Source: an uncultured Lachnospiraceae bacterium
Lineage (GTDB): Bacteria; Bacillota; Clostridia; Lachnospirales; Lachnospiraceae
Direction: 5' to 3'
NCBI GenBank assembly: GCA_934364805.1
Contig: CAKRMH010000019.1
Coordinates: forward strand, 1 to 50,235
Length of the DNA: 50,235 nt
Below the pieces are notes generated by a model. It was given only the letters and a program-made list of their open reading frames with translations. It had not been told where the DNA came from and ran no database searches. This document shows positions 16,782 to 25,302 of this stretch, piece by piece (position 1 is the stretch's first letter; each line of letters starts with the position of its first letter). Made by a program: the position numbers and the translations under genes.

Positions 16782-17402
16782 GTCTTCTGCGATCTCTTCC
16801 AATGCCTGTGGCTCTTCTGTTCCCTGCGTATCCTCAACATGCTCAGGCTGTTGTTCCTCTTCCTCAGACTGGAACAATTCAGCACGGTTTCTCGATACAA
16901 CATCCAGATACTCCTGAAGTGAACCAATCAGATGTTCATAGCGTGCTTTCGATGTATCGATCGAATGAGTCAGAATATCTTCAATTCCTTTCAGCTGTTC
17001 ATCGGTGTAAGATACCGCACCCATACGGATTCCATTTGCTTCATTCGTTGCATTATCAAGAATCTCCTGTGCCTGCTTTGTAGCAATCATTACAACTTCA
17101 TTTGCCTGTGCATATGCCTGCTGCATGATCTGATGTTCACTTACCAATTCATTGGTCTGGATCTGTGCCTGTGCAATGATCTGATCTGCCTTGGCCTGTG
17201 CATCCGCAAGAATCGCTTCTTTATTGCTGATGATCTTCTGGTATCTTTTAATCTCTTCCGGAGTCTTGGAGCGAAGCTCTGCAAGTAATTCTTCCAGTTC
17301 TTCCTTATTTACAATAATATTTGTGCTGGAAAATGTTGCATATTTACATCCTTCGATAAAATCTTCGATATCTTCAATGCCCTGCTCTATTCTACTGCTC
17401 AT
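16770..17402 (-). CDS. Coiled-coil protein next to coaD (DivIVA/V-ATPase-subunit-like)
   Basis: 210 residues from the ATG at 17400-17402 (MSSRIEQG), with AAAGGAG 8 bases upstream. Residues about 30-160 are a long Ala/Glu/Lys/Gln-rich coiled coil (AQAKADQIIAQAQIQTNE), resembling DivIVA-type or ATP-synthase-stalk-like proteins; the C-terminal 40 residues are very acidic (SEEEEQQPEHVEDTQ). I know of such proteins next to coaD in Clostridia but not of a proven role. It follows coaD by about 20 bases. A scaffold role at the membrane or septum is only a guess. Confidence 0.8.
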   Translation of the reverse strand: MSSRIEQGIEDIEDFIEGCKYATFSSTNIIVNKEELEELLAELRSKTPEEIKRYQKIISNKEAILADAQAKADQIIAQAQIQTNELVSEHQIMQQAYAQANEVVMIATKQAQEILDNATNEANGIRMGAVSYTDEQLKGIEDILTHSIDTSKARYEHLIGSLQEYLDVVSRNRAELFQSEEEEQQPEHVEDTQGTEEPQALEEIAEDSEQ

Positions 17403-17422
17403 TCGAATTTCTCCTTTATATG

Positions 17423-17905
17423 TCATTTAATATTGTATTTTGCATAAATTCTGTCAATGAACTGTTCCGGTACAAATTTGGATATATCGCCTCCATAAGA
17501 AGCAAACTCTTTCACAATGGTTGAACTGAGATAAGAATACTTCAAATTGGTTGTCAGAAAAATCGTTTCAATTCCCGGCTCCTGGACATGATTCGTCTGC
17601 GCGATCTGAAGCTCATACTCAAAATCTGTCACAGCTCTTAAGCCTCTGACAATAATCGTAGCACCGATCTCACGCATATGATCTACCAACAGTCCATCAA
17701 AGGAAGTAACCGTTACATTCGGATAATCCTTCGTCATCTCTTTTATCATACTAACACGTTCTTCTAAAGAAAACAATGAGTTTTTTGCACTGTTATTGAG
17801 CACTCCGACTACCAGTTCATCTACAATGGATGCCGATCTTTCGATCATATCAAGATGTCCGAAAGTAAGTGGATCAAAGCTTCCCGGATAAATTGCTTTT
17901 TTCAT
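17423..17905 (-). CDS. coaD: Phosphopantetheine adenylyltransferase
   Basis: 160 residues. It transfers AMP to 4'-phosphopantetheine, the fourth step of coenzyme A synthesis. The nucleotidyltransferase motif YPGSFDPLTFGHLDMIERS and ISKFVPEQFIDRIYAKY at the C-terminus are diagnostic, as is the YLSSTIVKE motif (about 128-136). It starts directly at the rsmD stop codon, in the conserved rsmD-coaD pair. Confidence 0.97.
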   Translation of the reverse strand: MKKAIYPGSFDPLTFGHLDMIERSASIVDELVVGVLNNSAKNSLFSLEERVSMIKEMTKDYPNVTVTSFDGLLVDHMREIGATIIVRGLRAVTDFEYELQIAQTNHVQEPGIETIFLTTNLKYSYLSSTIVKEFASYGGDISKFVPEQFIDRIYAKYNIK

Positions 17906-18466
17906 TTATTCCTCCCTGCTCCTTGTCAGAAATACATGAGCATTTGTTTTGTATTTTTTATATTTTATCATCTGATATCCAAGTTCGTCCAGATAATCAA
18001 ACGAAGTGTCCAAGGATGCCTCAACAATGATCAGCGTATCTTCTTTTAATATGGTTGAAGCTTTTAACGCCGTAAGCACTTCCTTCTCCAGTTCTTTCTT
18101 ATAAGGCGGATCCATAAAAATAATATCAAACCGGCATTTTCCATCCAGTGACCGGATTGCGGATACCGCATCCATATTTAAAAACCGGCACTGTTTATCA
18201 AACTTTGTAAAATGAATATTATCTTCTATACACTGTGCCGCTTTTCTGCTGTTATCTGCAAACACTGCATATTCAGCTCCTCGGCTGACGGCTTCTAGTC
18301 CCATCTGTCCACTTCCGGCAAACAGATCCAGGAAATAGCATCCTGGGATCTCATTCTGGATCATATTGAATAATGTTTCTTTGATCCTGTCCGTCGTTGG
18401 TCTTGTTTCCATGCCATCTACCGTTTTTAAAGGAAGACTTCTTGCCGTTCCCGCAATGATTCTCAT
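17906..18466 (-). CDS. rsmD: 16S rRNA (guanine966-N2)-methyltransferase RsmD
   Basis: 186 residues. MRIIAGTARSLPLKT...TRPTTDRIKETLFNM at the N-terminus, the SAM-binding FLDLFAGSGQMGLEAVSRGA and the catalytic IFMDPPYKKE (about 116) identify it. It methylates G966 of 16S rRNA in the assembled small subunit. The ATG overlaps the upstream pncC stop as ATGA. Confidence 0.95.
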   Translation of the reverse strand: MRIIAGTARSLPLKTVDGMETRPTTDRIKETLFNMIQNEIPGCYFLDLFAGSGQMGLEAVSRGAEYAVFADNSRKAAQCIEDNIHFTKFDKQCRFLNMDAVSAIRSLDGKCRFDIIFMDPPYKKELEKEVLTALKASTILKEDTLIIVEASLDTSFDYLDELGYQMIKYKKYKTNAHVFLTRSREE

Positions 18467-18951
18467 CTTATTACCTCCTCGATTCCTGCGATCAGAAACC
18501 GGATTGCCTCCTCCGCCGCCTGATTTCGGATTTCTTTTCTTGATCCCTGAAATATCTTTTTCTCAGAGAAAACATGTCCACGTACTACGCATCCAAAGCA
18601 CACACATCCAACCGGAATCTCTTCGGTTCCGCCTCCCGGTCCTGCAACCCCTGTTGTCGCAATTGCACAGTCTGCATGCACTCTCTTTGCGGCACCTGCG
18701 GCCATTTCCTGTGCTGTTTCCACGCTGACCACATTGTAAACCTTTATTGTATCCAGGTTAACATTCAACAGCTCCGCCTTTGCTTTTTCTGAATAGGTCA
18801 CAAATCCAGCATGAAAATATTCTGAAACTCCAGGGATATCCACGATTGCTGCCGCAACCATTCCTCCGGTGCAGCTCTCCGCAGTTGTTACCGTTAGATC
18901 ATTTTCGGTTAACAATTGCATCAGGCGCTCTTCCAATCTGTTCAGTTCCAT
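18463..18951 (-). CDS. pncC: CinA-family nicotinamide-nucleotide amidohydrolase
   Basis: 162 residues: a stand-alone CinA C-terminal domain. TAESCTGGMVAAAIVDIPGVSEYFHAGFVTYS and ATTGVAGPGGGTEEIPVG are the hallmarks. The family deamidates NMN to nicotinic acid mononucleotide, salvaging NAD breakdown products. The N-terminal ADP-ribose pyrophosphatase part of full CinA is absent. It begins directly at the pgsA stop. Confidence 0.92.
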   Translation of the reverse strand: MELNRLEERLMQLLTENDLTVTTAESCTGGMVAAAIVDIPGVSEYFHAGFVTYSEKAKAELLNVNLDTIKVYNVVSVETAQEMAAGAAKRVHADCAIATTGVAGPGGGTEEIPVGCVCFGCVVRGHVFSEKKIFQGSRKEIRNQAAEEAIRFLIAGIEEVIR

Positions 18952-19494
18952 TTACTTCTGTTCCTTTAAAACATCCTTATTCTTTGCAATATAATCAATC
19001 AGTGAAATGATCGTCAGTGCCAGTGCTATGTATGTCAGGATTGTTCCAAGTACTGTAAAGAACTGATTTGGGATATTCAGAATCAATACAATCACCATAA
19101 GCATCTGGAAGGTTGTTTTAAACTTGCCCCAGTAACTTGCTGCGATGACAATTCCGTTGTCAGATGCAATCAGGCGGAAACCACTGATAATAAATTCACG
19201 TGCAATAATGATGATTACAATCCATGCTGCAAGCTGTCCTGTCGAAATCAGACAGATCATTGCTGAACATACAAGAAGTTTATCCGCCAGCGGATCCATA
19301 AATTTTCCAAAATTCGTCACAAGATTATACTTTCTTGCAATCTTTCCATCCAGCATATCTGTCAGGCTTGCCACGATAAAAATTGCAACGGCGATGTAAT
19401 TTCCATAGCCTTCAAAATACGGTGCAAGCAGAAAAAAAACAAAAAATGGAATCAGTATTACTCGGAATAATGTTAATTTGTTTGGTAAATTCAT
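18952..19494 (-). CDS. pgsA: CDP-diacylglycerol-glycerol-3-phosphate 3-phosphatidyltransferase
   Basis: 180 residues with about five membrane helices. The CDP-alcohol phosphotransferase motif (DMLDGKIARKYN...GKFMDPLADKLL, about 45-75) is complete. It makes phosphatidylglycerol phosphate at the membrane. The ATG overlaps the rimO stop as ATGA, so rimO and pgsA are coupled. Confidence 0.96.
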   Translation of the reverse strand: MNLPNKLTLFRVILIPFFVFFLLAPYFEGYGNYIAVAIFIVASLTDMLDGKIARKYNLVTNFGKFMDPLADKLLVCSAMICLISTGQLAAWIVIIIIAREFIISGFRLIASDNGIVIAASYWGKFKTTFQMLMVIVLILNIPNQFFTVLGTILTYIALALTIISLIDYIAKNKDVLKEQK

Positions 19495-20816
19495 ACTATC
19501 TCTCCTATCAGATCATATTCATAAGCTCCAACGACACGGACTTTCACAATATCTCCGGTCATCAGTTCTTCTTCTGTGTTAATAAATATATAACCATCTA
19601 TACCAGGCGCATCCCGATATGTTCTTCCTACATAGGCATTCTCATCGGCAACTTTTCCCTCGATAAATGCATACAGTTCTCTGCCCTTCATCGACTCGTT
19701 CTTGTCAAAGATCACTTCTCCCTGCAATTCCATGACATCTGCCTGCCAGTCAAGCTTCTTTTCCTCATCAACCTGATCTTCAAATTCAGCAGCCGGAGTG
19801 CCTTCTTCCGGCGAATACGGAAATGCGCCAAGCCGGTCAAATTCCATATCGTTGATAAACTGCATTAACTCCTCATGCATTTCATCTGTCTCTCCAGGGA
19901 ATCCACAGATCAGGGTTGTCCTTAATGTGATATCTGGGATTCGTTCACGAAGTTTTGCTGCGATGTCCATGATATCCTGTTTGTTTGTTCTGCGTCCCAT
20001 GCGTTTTAGGATCGTATCATTGCAGTGCTGGATCGGCATATCCAGATAATGACATACTTTTTTGTTGCGGCACATTTCTTCAATCAGTCCATCATAAATT
20101 TCTTCCGGATAACAGTACATGATACGGATCCAGAAAAGACCATCGATCTTGCCAAGTTCTGCAAGAAGTTTATGCAGAGATTTCTCCCCATAAAGATCCA
20201 CTCCGTAAAGGGTTGTTTCCTGCGCCACAAGGATCAGTTCCTTTACTCCGGAATCTACAAGATCTTTTGCCTGTTCTAACAGAGTCTCCATCGGGACACT
20301 CCGGTAACGTCCGCGGATCGATGGAATCACACAATAGGTACAGTTCTTATTGCAGCCTTCCGCAATCTTTAAATGCGCATAATGTCCTCCGGTTGTCAAA
20401 AGACGTTTGTTGCTCAGCTTCGGAAGTCCGGTAAGTGTACCGAGATTCTCATATTTCTTATGATGATCCAGTACTTCTCTTACAGCTTCAACAATAGAAT
20501 CATAGGAATTGGTTCCAAGGATTGCATCCACTTCCGGTATTTCTTCCATGATTTCTTCCTTATAACGCTGTGCCAGACATCCCGTCACGATCAACGCTTT
20601 ACAACTGCCACTCTTTTTGTATTCTGCCATCTCCAGAATATTATTAATGCTTTCCTCTTTTGCATCATTGATAAAGCAGCAGCTATTGATAATAATGACA
20701 TCTGCTTCTGTTTCATCATTCGTAAGCTCGATCCCGTCTTTGGTAAGCATCCCGATCATGAACTCCGAATCAACAAGGTTTTTATCACAACCTAATGATA
20801 TAAATAATAATTTCAT
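19491..20816 (-). CDS. rimO: Ribosomal protein S12 methylthiotransferase RimO
   Basis: 441 residues from the ATG at 20814-20816 (MKLLFISLGCDKNLVDSE). The frame is open to 20849, but that part lies inside a terminator hairpin. An N-terminal MTTase domain with conserved Cys, the radical SAM motif CNKNCTYCVIPSIRGRYRS (about 150-170) and a C-terminal TRAM domain are present. It methylthiolates an aspartate of S12. Only 15 bases separate the ATG from the terminator stem; GTGAGG lies 3 bases before the ATG. Confidence 0.95.
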   Translation of the reverse strand: MKLLFISLGCDKNLVDSEFMIGMLTKDGIELTNDETEADVIIINSCCFINDAKEESINNILEMAEYKKSGSCKALIVTGCLAQRYKEEIMEEIPEVDAILGTNSYDSIVEAVREVLDHHKKYENLGTLTGLPKLSNKRLLTTGGHYAHLKIAEGCNKNCTYCVIPSIRGRYRSVPMETLLEQAKDLVDSGVKELILVAQETTLYGVDLYGEKSLHKLLAELGKIDGLFWIRIMYCYPEEIYDGLIEEMCRNKKVCHYLDMPIQHCNDTILKRMGRRTNKQDIMDIAAKLRERIPDITLRTTLICGFPGETDEMHEELMQFINDMEFDRLGAFPYSPEEGTPAAEFEDQVDEEKKLDWQADVMELQGEVIFDKNESMKGRELYAFIEGKVADENAYVGRTYRDAPGIDGYIFINTEEELMTGDIVKVRVVGAYEYDLIGEIV

Positions 20817-20831
20817 AAACCTCACACTTAC

Positions 20832-20868
20832 AAAAAGGGATGACAACAAATTTCGTCATCCCTTTTTC
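20832..20868 (-). terminator. Rho-independent terminator after rpoZ
   Basis: AAAAAGGGATGAC pairs perfectly with GTCATCCCTTTTT (13 bp) around a 10-base loop. It ends the yicC-remA-gmk-rpoZ transcript 20 bases past the rpoZ stop, and rimO begins 15 bases further on. Confidence 0.9.
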
Positions 20869-20888
20869 TTTCTATCTCATGTTTCTGA

Positions 20889-21134
20889 TTAGTTCTGGTC
20901 TTCATCCTCAGTAAGGATCTTAACCTTTCCCTGATATAACTCATCAACCGCAATGGATAATGGTTTCGGGCATTTTGGATTACTTACAAGCGGTTCTGCA
21001 CCGTCAATGATCTGGCGGGCACGTTTTGCAGCTGCAAGTACGATGGAATAACGGCTGTTTACAACCGGCTCTTCCCCGATTTCTACGTCATTGTTTACTA
21101 CTTTCATTAATTCTACATACGATGGATGTATCAT
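20889..21134 (-). CDS. rpoZ: RNA polymerase omega subunit
   Basis: 81 residues. MIHPSYVELM...SRYSIVLAAAKRARQI matches omega, which helps assemble RNA polymerase and, in some bacteria, takes part in ppGpp binding. Two ATGs are possible; AAAGGAG lies 7 bases before the one at 21132-21134 but only 1 base before that at 21138-21140, so I use the inner one. It directly follows gmk, as in B. subtilis. Confidence 0.92.
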   Translation of the reverse strand: MIHPSYVELMKVVNNDVEIGEEPVVNSRYSIVLAAAKRARQIIDGAEPLVSNPKCPKPLSIAVDELYQGKVKILTEDEDQN

Positions 21135-21136
21135 AT

Positions 21137-21805
21137 TCATTCTCCTTTCGAAAAGCTTAAAAGCTCATTTCTCATATTTTTAATAAAATCTATATTAGCG
21201 GATACCCGGTCCCCGGAATTCTCTTCTGAATGCTGACTACATTCATTCTCAAGAATGCTGTGTACATGGTCAACACAACGCTCCAGATCATCGTTTATCA
21301 CTAAATAATCATAATTTTCAATTCCCAGAGATTCCTCATAGGCCCTGCTCAATCTGGCTTCAATTACCTCTTTTGTCTCTGTCCCTCTGCCAACCAGACG
21401 GTTTTTCAGTTCTTCTGCACTTGGTGCAGTCACAAAAAGCAGTCTTGTATCCGGGAATTTATTTTTCACTTTGAGTGCTCCCTGGATCTCTATCTCCAGT
21501 ATAACACTTTTTCCAGCTTCCAGTTGTTTTTCTACAAAATCACGCGGCGTTCCGTAATAATTGTCGACATACTTTGCATATTCGATCAGCTTTTCTTCCG
21601 AAATCATCGTTTCAAACTGTTCTTTGGAAACGAAAAAATAATCCTTTCCATCAGCTTCTCCCGGTCTCGGTGCACGCGTGGTAGCTGAAATAGACAATCC
21701 ATAACTTTCCCCGTATCTGCTCATCAGATTTTTCATAATAGTGCCTTTGCCGGCACCGGAAAATCCAGAAACAACAACGAGAATCCCTTTCTTTGCCAAA
21801 CTCAT
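21137..21805 (-). CDS. gmk: Guanylate kinase
   Basis: 222 residues. It phosphorylates GMP to GDP. The P-loop GFSGAGKGTI (about 14-23), the GMP-binding TTRAPRPGE and DYFFVSKEQFE motifs are intact. AGAGGTG lies before the start. It sits between remA and rpoZ, the conserved Firmicutes order. The last 25 residues form a slightly longer, charged tail. Confidence 0.96.
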   Translation of the reverse strand: MSLAKKGILVVVSGFSGAGKGTIMKNLMSRYGESYGLSISATTRAPRPGEADGKDYFFVSKEQFETMISEEKLIEYAKYVDNYYGTPRDFVEKQLEAGKSVILEIEIQGALKVKNKFPDTRLLFVTAPSAEELKNRLVGRGTETKEVIEARLSRAYEESLGIENYDYLVINDDLERCVDHVHSILENECSQHSEENSGDRVSANIDFIKNMRNELLSFSKGE

Positions 21806-21823
21806 TATTTCACCTCTTGCTTA

Positions 21824-22066
21824 TTACTCTTCCTGATCAAATCTTCCAGCCAGTGTTTCCGGCTGCAAAGCGGAAAGAATCAGTTTATCATTCACTGTAA
21901 AAATTATGCTTTTCGTCTTCCTGCCCTGTGTTGCATCGATCAGCATACGGCTCTCTTTCGCCTGCTGGATATAACGTTTGGCAGGAGCTGAATCCGGCGA
22001 AATGATCGATACGATCTTATCCGTCGAAACCATATTTCCAAAACCAATATTAATCAATTTTCCCAT
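21824..22066 (-). CDS. remA: RemA family regulatory protein (DUF370)
   Basis: 80 residues. MGKLINIGFGNMVSTDKIVSIISPDSAPAKR is nearly invariant in the family. In B. subtilis RemA is a DNA-binding activator of biofilm-matrix and osmoprotection genes, acting as a ring-like oligomer. It lies between yicC and gmk as in B. subtilis, with AGGA 7-8 bases before the ATG. Confidence 0.95.
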   Translation of the reverse strand: MGKLINIGFGNMVSTDKIVSIISPDSAPAKRYIQQAKESRMLIDATQGRKTKSIIFTVNDKLILSALQPETLAGRFDQEE

Positions 22067-22074
22067 GATTCTTC

Positions 22075-22953
22075 CTACTCAATATTCTGTATCTGTTCGC
22101 GGACTTTTTCAATATCCGTCTTTAAATCAATACCGGTATCTGAAATTTCAAGATTATTGGCTTTTGAAAGAATCGTATTCGCCTCCCGGTTCATTTCCTG
22201 TGCAATAAAGTCGAGCTTACGACCAACACTTCCGCCATTCATAAGTGTTTCCTTTGCTGTTTCAATGTGGCTTCTTAAACGTACGGTCTCCTCGTCCACA
22301 CAGATCTTGTCAGCATAAATTGTAACTTCCGTTGCAATCCTTGCATCATCGATCTGTCGGTCTCCAAGAAGTTCTTTTACTTTCTCTTCCAGCCTGCTCC
22401 GGTATTCTTTTAAGATCTCCGGTGAACGTTCCTCGATAAAGTCTACATAAGAAAGCATATTGGTCAGTTTGTCTACCAGGTCATTCTTCAGGTGTTCCCC
22501 CTCCTTGATCCTGCTTGCAACAAACTGCTCGCATGCCATGCGTACTGCCTTCTCCAGACCACTCCAGAGCTCCTTTTCATCCGGGGTCTGTTCCTCCATA
22601 ACAAACACATCCGGATACTTAGAAAGCGTGCTGACCCGAATGTCATTATCCAGATGGAATTCCTCCGCCATCTGATTCAGATACTTCAGATATTCAGCAG
22701 CAAGCCCGGCATTATACTGCAGGGAAAAATTGTCTTCTGTATAATCTTCATATGTGATATAGACATCAACCTTGCCTCGCTCGATATACTCCTTCAAAAG
22801 GGTACGGATTGTACTCTCAAAGAAATTCAGTTTCTTCGGCATCTTAATGTTTACATCCAGATATCTGTGATTGACCGATTTGATTTCAACGGTAAACTTG
22901 CGTTTCTCGTCTGCAAATTCAGCCCTTCCAAATCCTGTCATGCTTTTGATCAT
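22075..22953 (-). CDS. YicC/YloC family endoribonuclease
   Basis: 292 residues from the ATG at 22951-22953 (MIKSMTGFGRAEF, the diagnostic start), with AAGGA 6 bases upstream. YicC-type proteins are RNA endonucleases; the family ends in VREQIQNIE as here, and the conserved DRQIDDARIATEV and GRKLDFIAQEMNRE motifs are present. It opens the yicC-remA-gmk-rpoZ operon. Confidence 0.94.
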   Translation of the reverse strand: MIKSMTGFGRAEFADEKRKFTVEIKSVNHRYLDVNIKMPKKLNFFESTIRTLLKEYIERGKVDVYITYEDYTEDNFSLQYNAGLAAEYLKYLNQMAEEFHLDNDIRVSTLSKYPDVFVMEEQTPDEKELWSGLEKAVRMACEQFVASRIKEGEHLKNDLVDKLTNMLSYVDFIEERSPEILKEYRSRLEEKVKELLGDRQIDDARIATEVTIYADKICVDEETVRLRSHIETAKETLMNGGSVGRKLDFIAQEMNREANTILSKANNLEISDTGIDLKTDIEKVREQIQNIE

Positions 22954-23015
22954 GATTGTTCCTTCTTTCTGTATCATGCATGTCTTATTCTCCATCTGCA
23001 TGCATAGATATTAGT

Positions 23016-23044
23016 ATTATAATGCCAAACAACCTGTACGTCAA
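23016..23044 (-). promoter_or_regulatory. Sigma-A promoter of yicC-remA-gmk-rpoZ
   Basis: On the minus strand TTGACG (23039-23044), 17 bases, TATAAT (23016-23021), about 60 bases before the yicC start. The divergent rqcH gene begins about 85 bases away. Confidence 0.85.
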
Positions 23045-23094
23045 ATAATTCCAAATGTTTTTTCTAATTCACTGGATTTTTTTCAGATATCCTT

Positions 23095-23100
23095 TATAAT
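23095..23100 (+). promoter_or_regulatory. Candidate -10 element for rqcH
   Basis: A perfect TATAAT lies 27 bases before the rqcH ATG and is followed at 23114-23120 by its RBS. No good -35 lies 16-18 bases upstream, so this is tentative. Confidence 0.45.
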
Positions 23101-23127
23101 ACTATGTATTATCAGGAGGATATCAGA

Positions 23128-24873
23128 ATGGCATTAGATGGAATCGTTATTTCGAATTTAGTATATGAATTAAATCAGACAATTTTAAACGCAAAAATCA
23201 GCAAAATCGCACAGCCGGAAAACGACGAGCTTCTGCTCACCTGCAAAGGTTCAAATGGACAATACCGCCTTGCAATGTCCGCAAGTGCTTCTCTTCCATT
23301 TGTCTATCTCACCGACGAAAACAAGCCCAGTCCCATGACCGCCCCGACTTTCTGTATGGTTCTGCGAAAACACATCGCAAACGGAAGAATTACCCGTATT
23401 TATCAGCCTCACATGGAGCGTATCATCCATTTTGAGATTGAACATCTGAATGAAATGGGTGATCTATGCAAAAAATCCCTGATCATCGAACTGATGGGAA
23501 AACATTCCAACATCATTTTCTGCAAAGACGATGGAACGATCATCGACAGTATCAAACACGTTTCCAGCATGATGAGTTCTCTTCGTGAGGTTCTTCCAGG
23601 GAAAATGTATTTTATTCCATCTACACAGGATCAGAAGCATAATCCGCTTATGGTATCCAGAGAAGAAGTGCTTTCTGTTATAAAAAGCAAGCCTCTCTCC
23701 TTAACCAAAGCAATCTATTCCTCTTTCACCGGAATCAGTCCTCTGATTGCCAGTGAAATTGCACACCGTGCCGGTGTGGACGGGGATCAGCCGACCGCTG
23801 CTTTTTCCGAGGATGAACTTCTGCATGTTGCCAACCATTTCTGCTGGTTCATGGATGAGGTCAAAAACGGGCAGTATCACCCTTCCATCATCCGCAAAGG
23901 ACGGGAACCGATTGAATTTTCGGCTGTAAAGCTGACGCAGTATCAGGATTATGACTGCATGGAATATGATTCCATCTCCTCGGTTCTTGAAATGTATTAT
24001 TCAGAGAAAAATGTCTACACAAGAATCCGTCAGAAGTCTGTCGATTTAAGAAGAATCGTAACAACCGCATTAGAGCGTAACCAGAAGAAATTCCAGTTGC
24101 AGCAGAAGCAGTTAAAAGATACTGGCAAACGCGAAAAATACAAAGTTTATGGTGAACTCATCAATGCATATGGCTACCAGCTTGAAGAAGGCAGTAAAGA
24201 ACTTTCAGCTCCAAATTATTATGATCATGACAAACTTATAAAAATACCGCTTGACCCGACACTGACTCCGCTGGAAAATTCCAAGAAATATTTTGACCGC
24301 TACGGAAAGTTGAAACGTACTTATGAAGCCCTGACAGAACTGATCCAGGAAACCCAAAATGAGATCCTGCATCTGGAATCCATCCAGAACTCCCTGGATA
24401 TTGCCCTCTCTTCCGATGATCTCGTACAGATCAAAGAAGAACTTATGGAATATGGCTACATCAAGAAAAACCGCAATGGCAAAAAGGCAAAGATCAAAAG
24501 CAGACCGTTCCACTACATATCGTCCGACGGATACGATATCTATGTTGGAAAGAACAATTACCAGAATGATGAACTGACTTTTAAATTTGCAACCGGAAAC
24601 GATTGGTGGTTTCATGCAAAAGGCATGCCTGGTTCACATGTGATCGTAAAATCCAAAAATGAAGAACTTCCAGACCGCGTATTTGAAGAAGCCGGAAAAC
24701 TTGCAGCCTTTTATTCCAAAGGAAGAGATGCTGATAAAGTCGAAGTGGATTATCTGCAAAAGAAAAACGTCAAAAAACCAAATGGCAGTGCACCGGGATT
24801 TGTCGTTTATTATACAAATTATTCCCTTACAATCCATCCTGACATCAGCGAATTGAAACTTGTAGAATCCTGA
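23128..24873 (+). CDS. rqcH: Rqc2/RqcH-type NFACT ribosome quality-control protein
   Basis: 581 residues from the ATG at 23128, which has AGGAGGA 7 bases upstream and the family-typical start MALDGIVISNLVYELN. An N-terminal NFACT-N/FbpA domain (about 1-200) is followed by helix-hairpin-helix and long coiled-coil parts (about 300-420) and the NFACT-R domain with FHAKGMPGSHVIVK (about 490-505). In B. subtilis RqcH binds stalled 50S subunits and adds C-terminal alanine tails. Gene order next to yicC-remA-gmk-rpoZ is conserved with B. subtilis yloA. Confidence 0.94.
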   Translation: MALDGIVISNLVYELNQTILNAKISKIAQPENDELLLTCKGSNGQYRLAMSASASLPFVYLTDENKPSPMTAPTFCMVLRKHIANGRITRIYQPHMERIIHFEIEHLNEMGDLCKKSLIIELMGKHSNIIFCKDDGTIIDSIKHVSSMMSSLREVLPGKMYFIPSTQDQKHNPLMVSREEVLSVIKSKPLSLTKAIYSSFTGISPLIASEIAHRAGVDGDQPTAAFSEDELLHVANHFCWFMDEVKNGQYHPSIIRKGREPIEFSAVKLTQYQDYDCMEYDSISSVLEMYYSEKNVYTRIRQKSVDLRRIVTTALERNQKKFQLQQKQLKDTGKREKYKVYGELINAYGYQLEEGSKELSAPNYYDHDKLIKIPLDPTLTPLENSKKYFDRYGKLKRTYEALTELIQETQNEILHLESIQNSLDIALSSDDLVQIKEELMEYGYIKKNRNGKKAKIKSRPFHYISSDGYDIYVGKNNYQNDELTFKFATGNDWWFHAKGMPGSHVIVKSKNEELPDRVFEEAGKLAAFYSKGRDADKVEVDYLQKKNVKKPNGSAPGFVVYYTNYSLTIHPDISELKLVES

Positions 24874-24914
24874 TCGTTTCTTCCATTTTTTCGTTTGTTT
24901 CACTTTTTCTTCCT

Positions 24915-24943
24915 GTATAGATACAAAATATCTGCGCAGAATA
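24915..24943 (+). promoter_or_regulatory. Candidate sigma-G promoter of the SASP gene
   Basis: GTATA (24915-24919), 17 bases, CAGAATA (24937-24943). The B. subtilis forespore consensus is about GHATR, 17-18, CATNNTA, so only one -10 base deviates. SASP genes are typical sigma-G targets. The 5' leader of about 85 bases is long for such a gene. Confidence 0.5.
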
Positions 24944-24948
24944 ACACT

Positions 24949-24987
24949 GTAACGACAAGTTACTAATATATCAGGTAACGAAGTTAC
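24949..24987 (+). repeat. Two GTAAC/GTTAC dyads in the SASP leader
   Basis: GTAAC-gacaa-GTTAC (24949-24963) and GTAAC-gaa-GTTAC (24975-24987), 11 bases apart. They can form two small hairpins or one longer hairpin by pairing with each other, or serve as twin protein sites. They lie at the very start of the predicted message. Confidence 0.6.
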
Positions 24988-25033
24988 ATTACGCCAGAAG
25001 AAACAGCAAATATACGATCAGGAGGAAAGAAAA

Positions 25034-25240
25034 ATGTCAAACAAAAGTTCAAACCGAGCAGCCGTTCCAGAAGCAAAAGGAGCATTAGACCGTTTTAAGT
25101 ATGAAGTTGCGAATGAGATTGGTGTTCCTCTGAAAGATGGTTACAACGGTGACCTTACCTCAAAACAGAATGGTTCTGTCGGAGGTTATATGGTTAAGAA
25201 AATGATCGAAGCACAGGAAAAACAGATGTCCGGGAAATAA
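25034..25240 (+). CDS. Small acid-soluble spore protein, alpha/beta type
   Basis: 68 residues. The conserved core RFKYEVANEIGVPL holds the GPR protease cleavage region, and the C-terminal SVGGYMVKKMIEAQEK is the second conserved block. Alpha/beta SASPs coat and protect DNA in the forespore and are degraded at germination. AGGAGGAAAG precedes the ATG. It is a single-gene unit with its own terminator and shows that the organism sporulates or descends from spore formers. Confidence 0.96.
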   Translation: MSNKSSNRAAVPEAKGALDRFKYEVANEIGVPLKDGYNGDLTSKQNGSVGGYMVKKMIEAQEKQMSGK

Positions 25241-25249
25241 ACCGGACGA

Positions 25250-25283
25250 GAAAAGCCAGCTGCAAATGCGCAGCTGGCTTTTC
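25250..25283. terminator. Bidirectional terminator between SASP and recG
   Basis: GAAAAGCCAGCTGC and GCAGCTGGCTTTTC pair over 14 bp around a 6-base loop. A T run follows the stem on each strand, so it can end both the SASP message and the convergent recG operon. Confidence 0.88.
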
Positions 25284-25302
25284 CTGTCCCTGTAATCCAA
25301 TT

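Noticed and set aside
20817..20849. Longer RimO start at 20849
   Set aside because: These codons sit in the terminator stem and do not match the family; ATG at 20816 gives the conserved MKLLFISLGC.
23102..23127. Start at 23104 for rqcH (MYYQEDIRM)
   Set aside because: AGGAGGA lies 7 bases before the ATG at 23128, which gives the conserved MALDGIV start.
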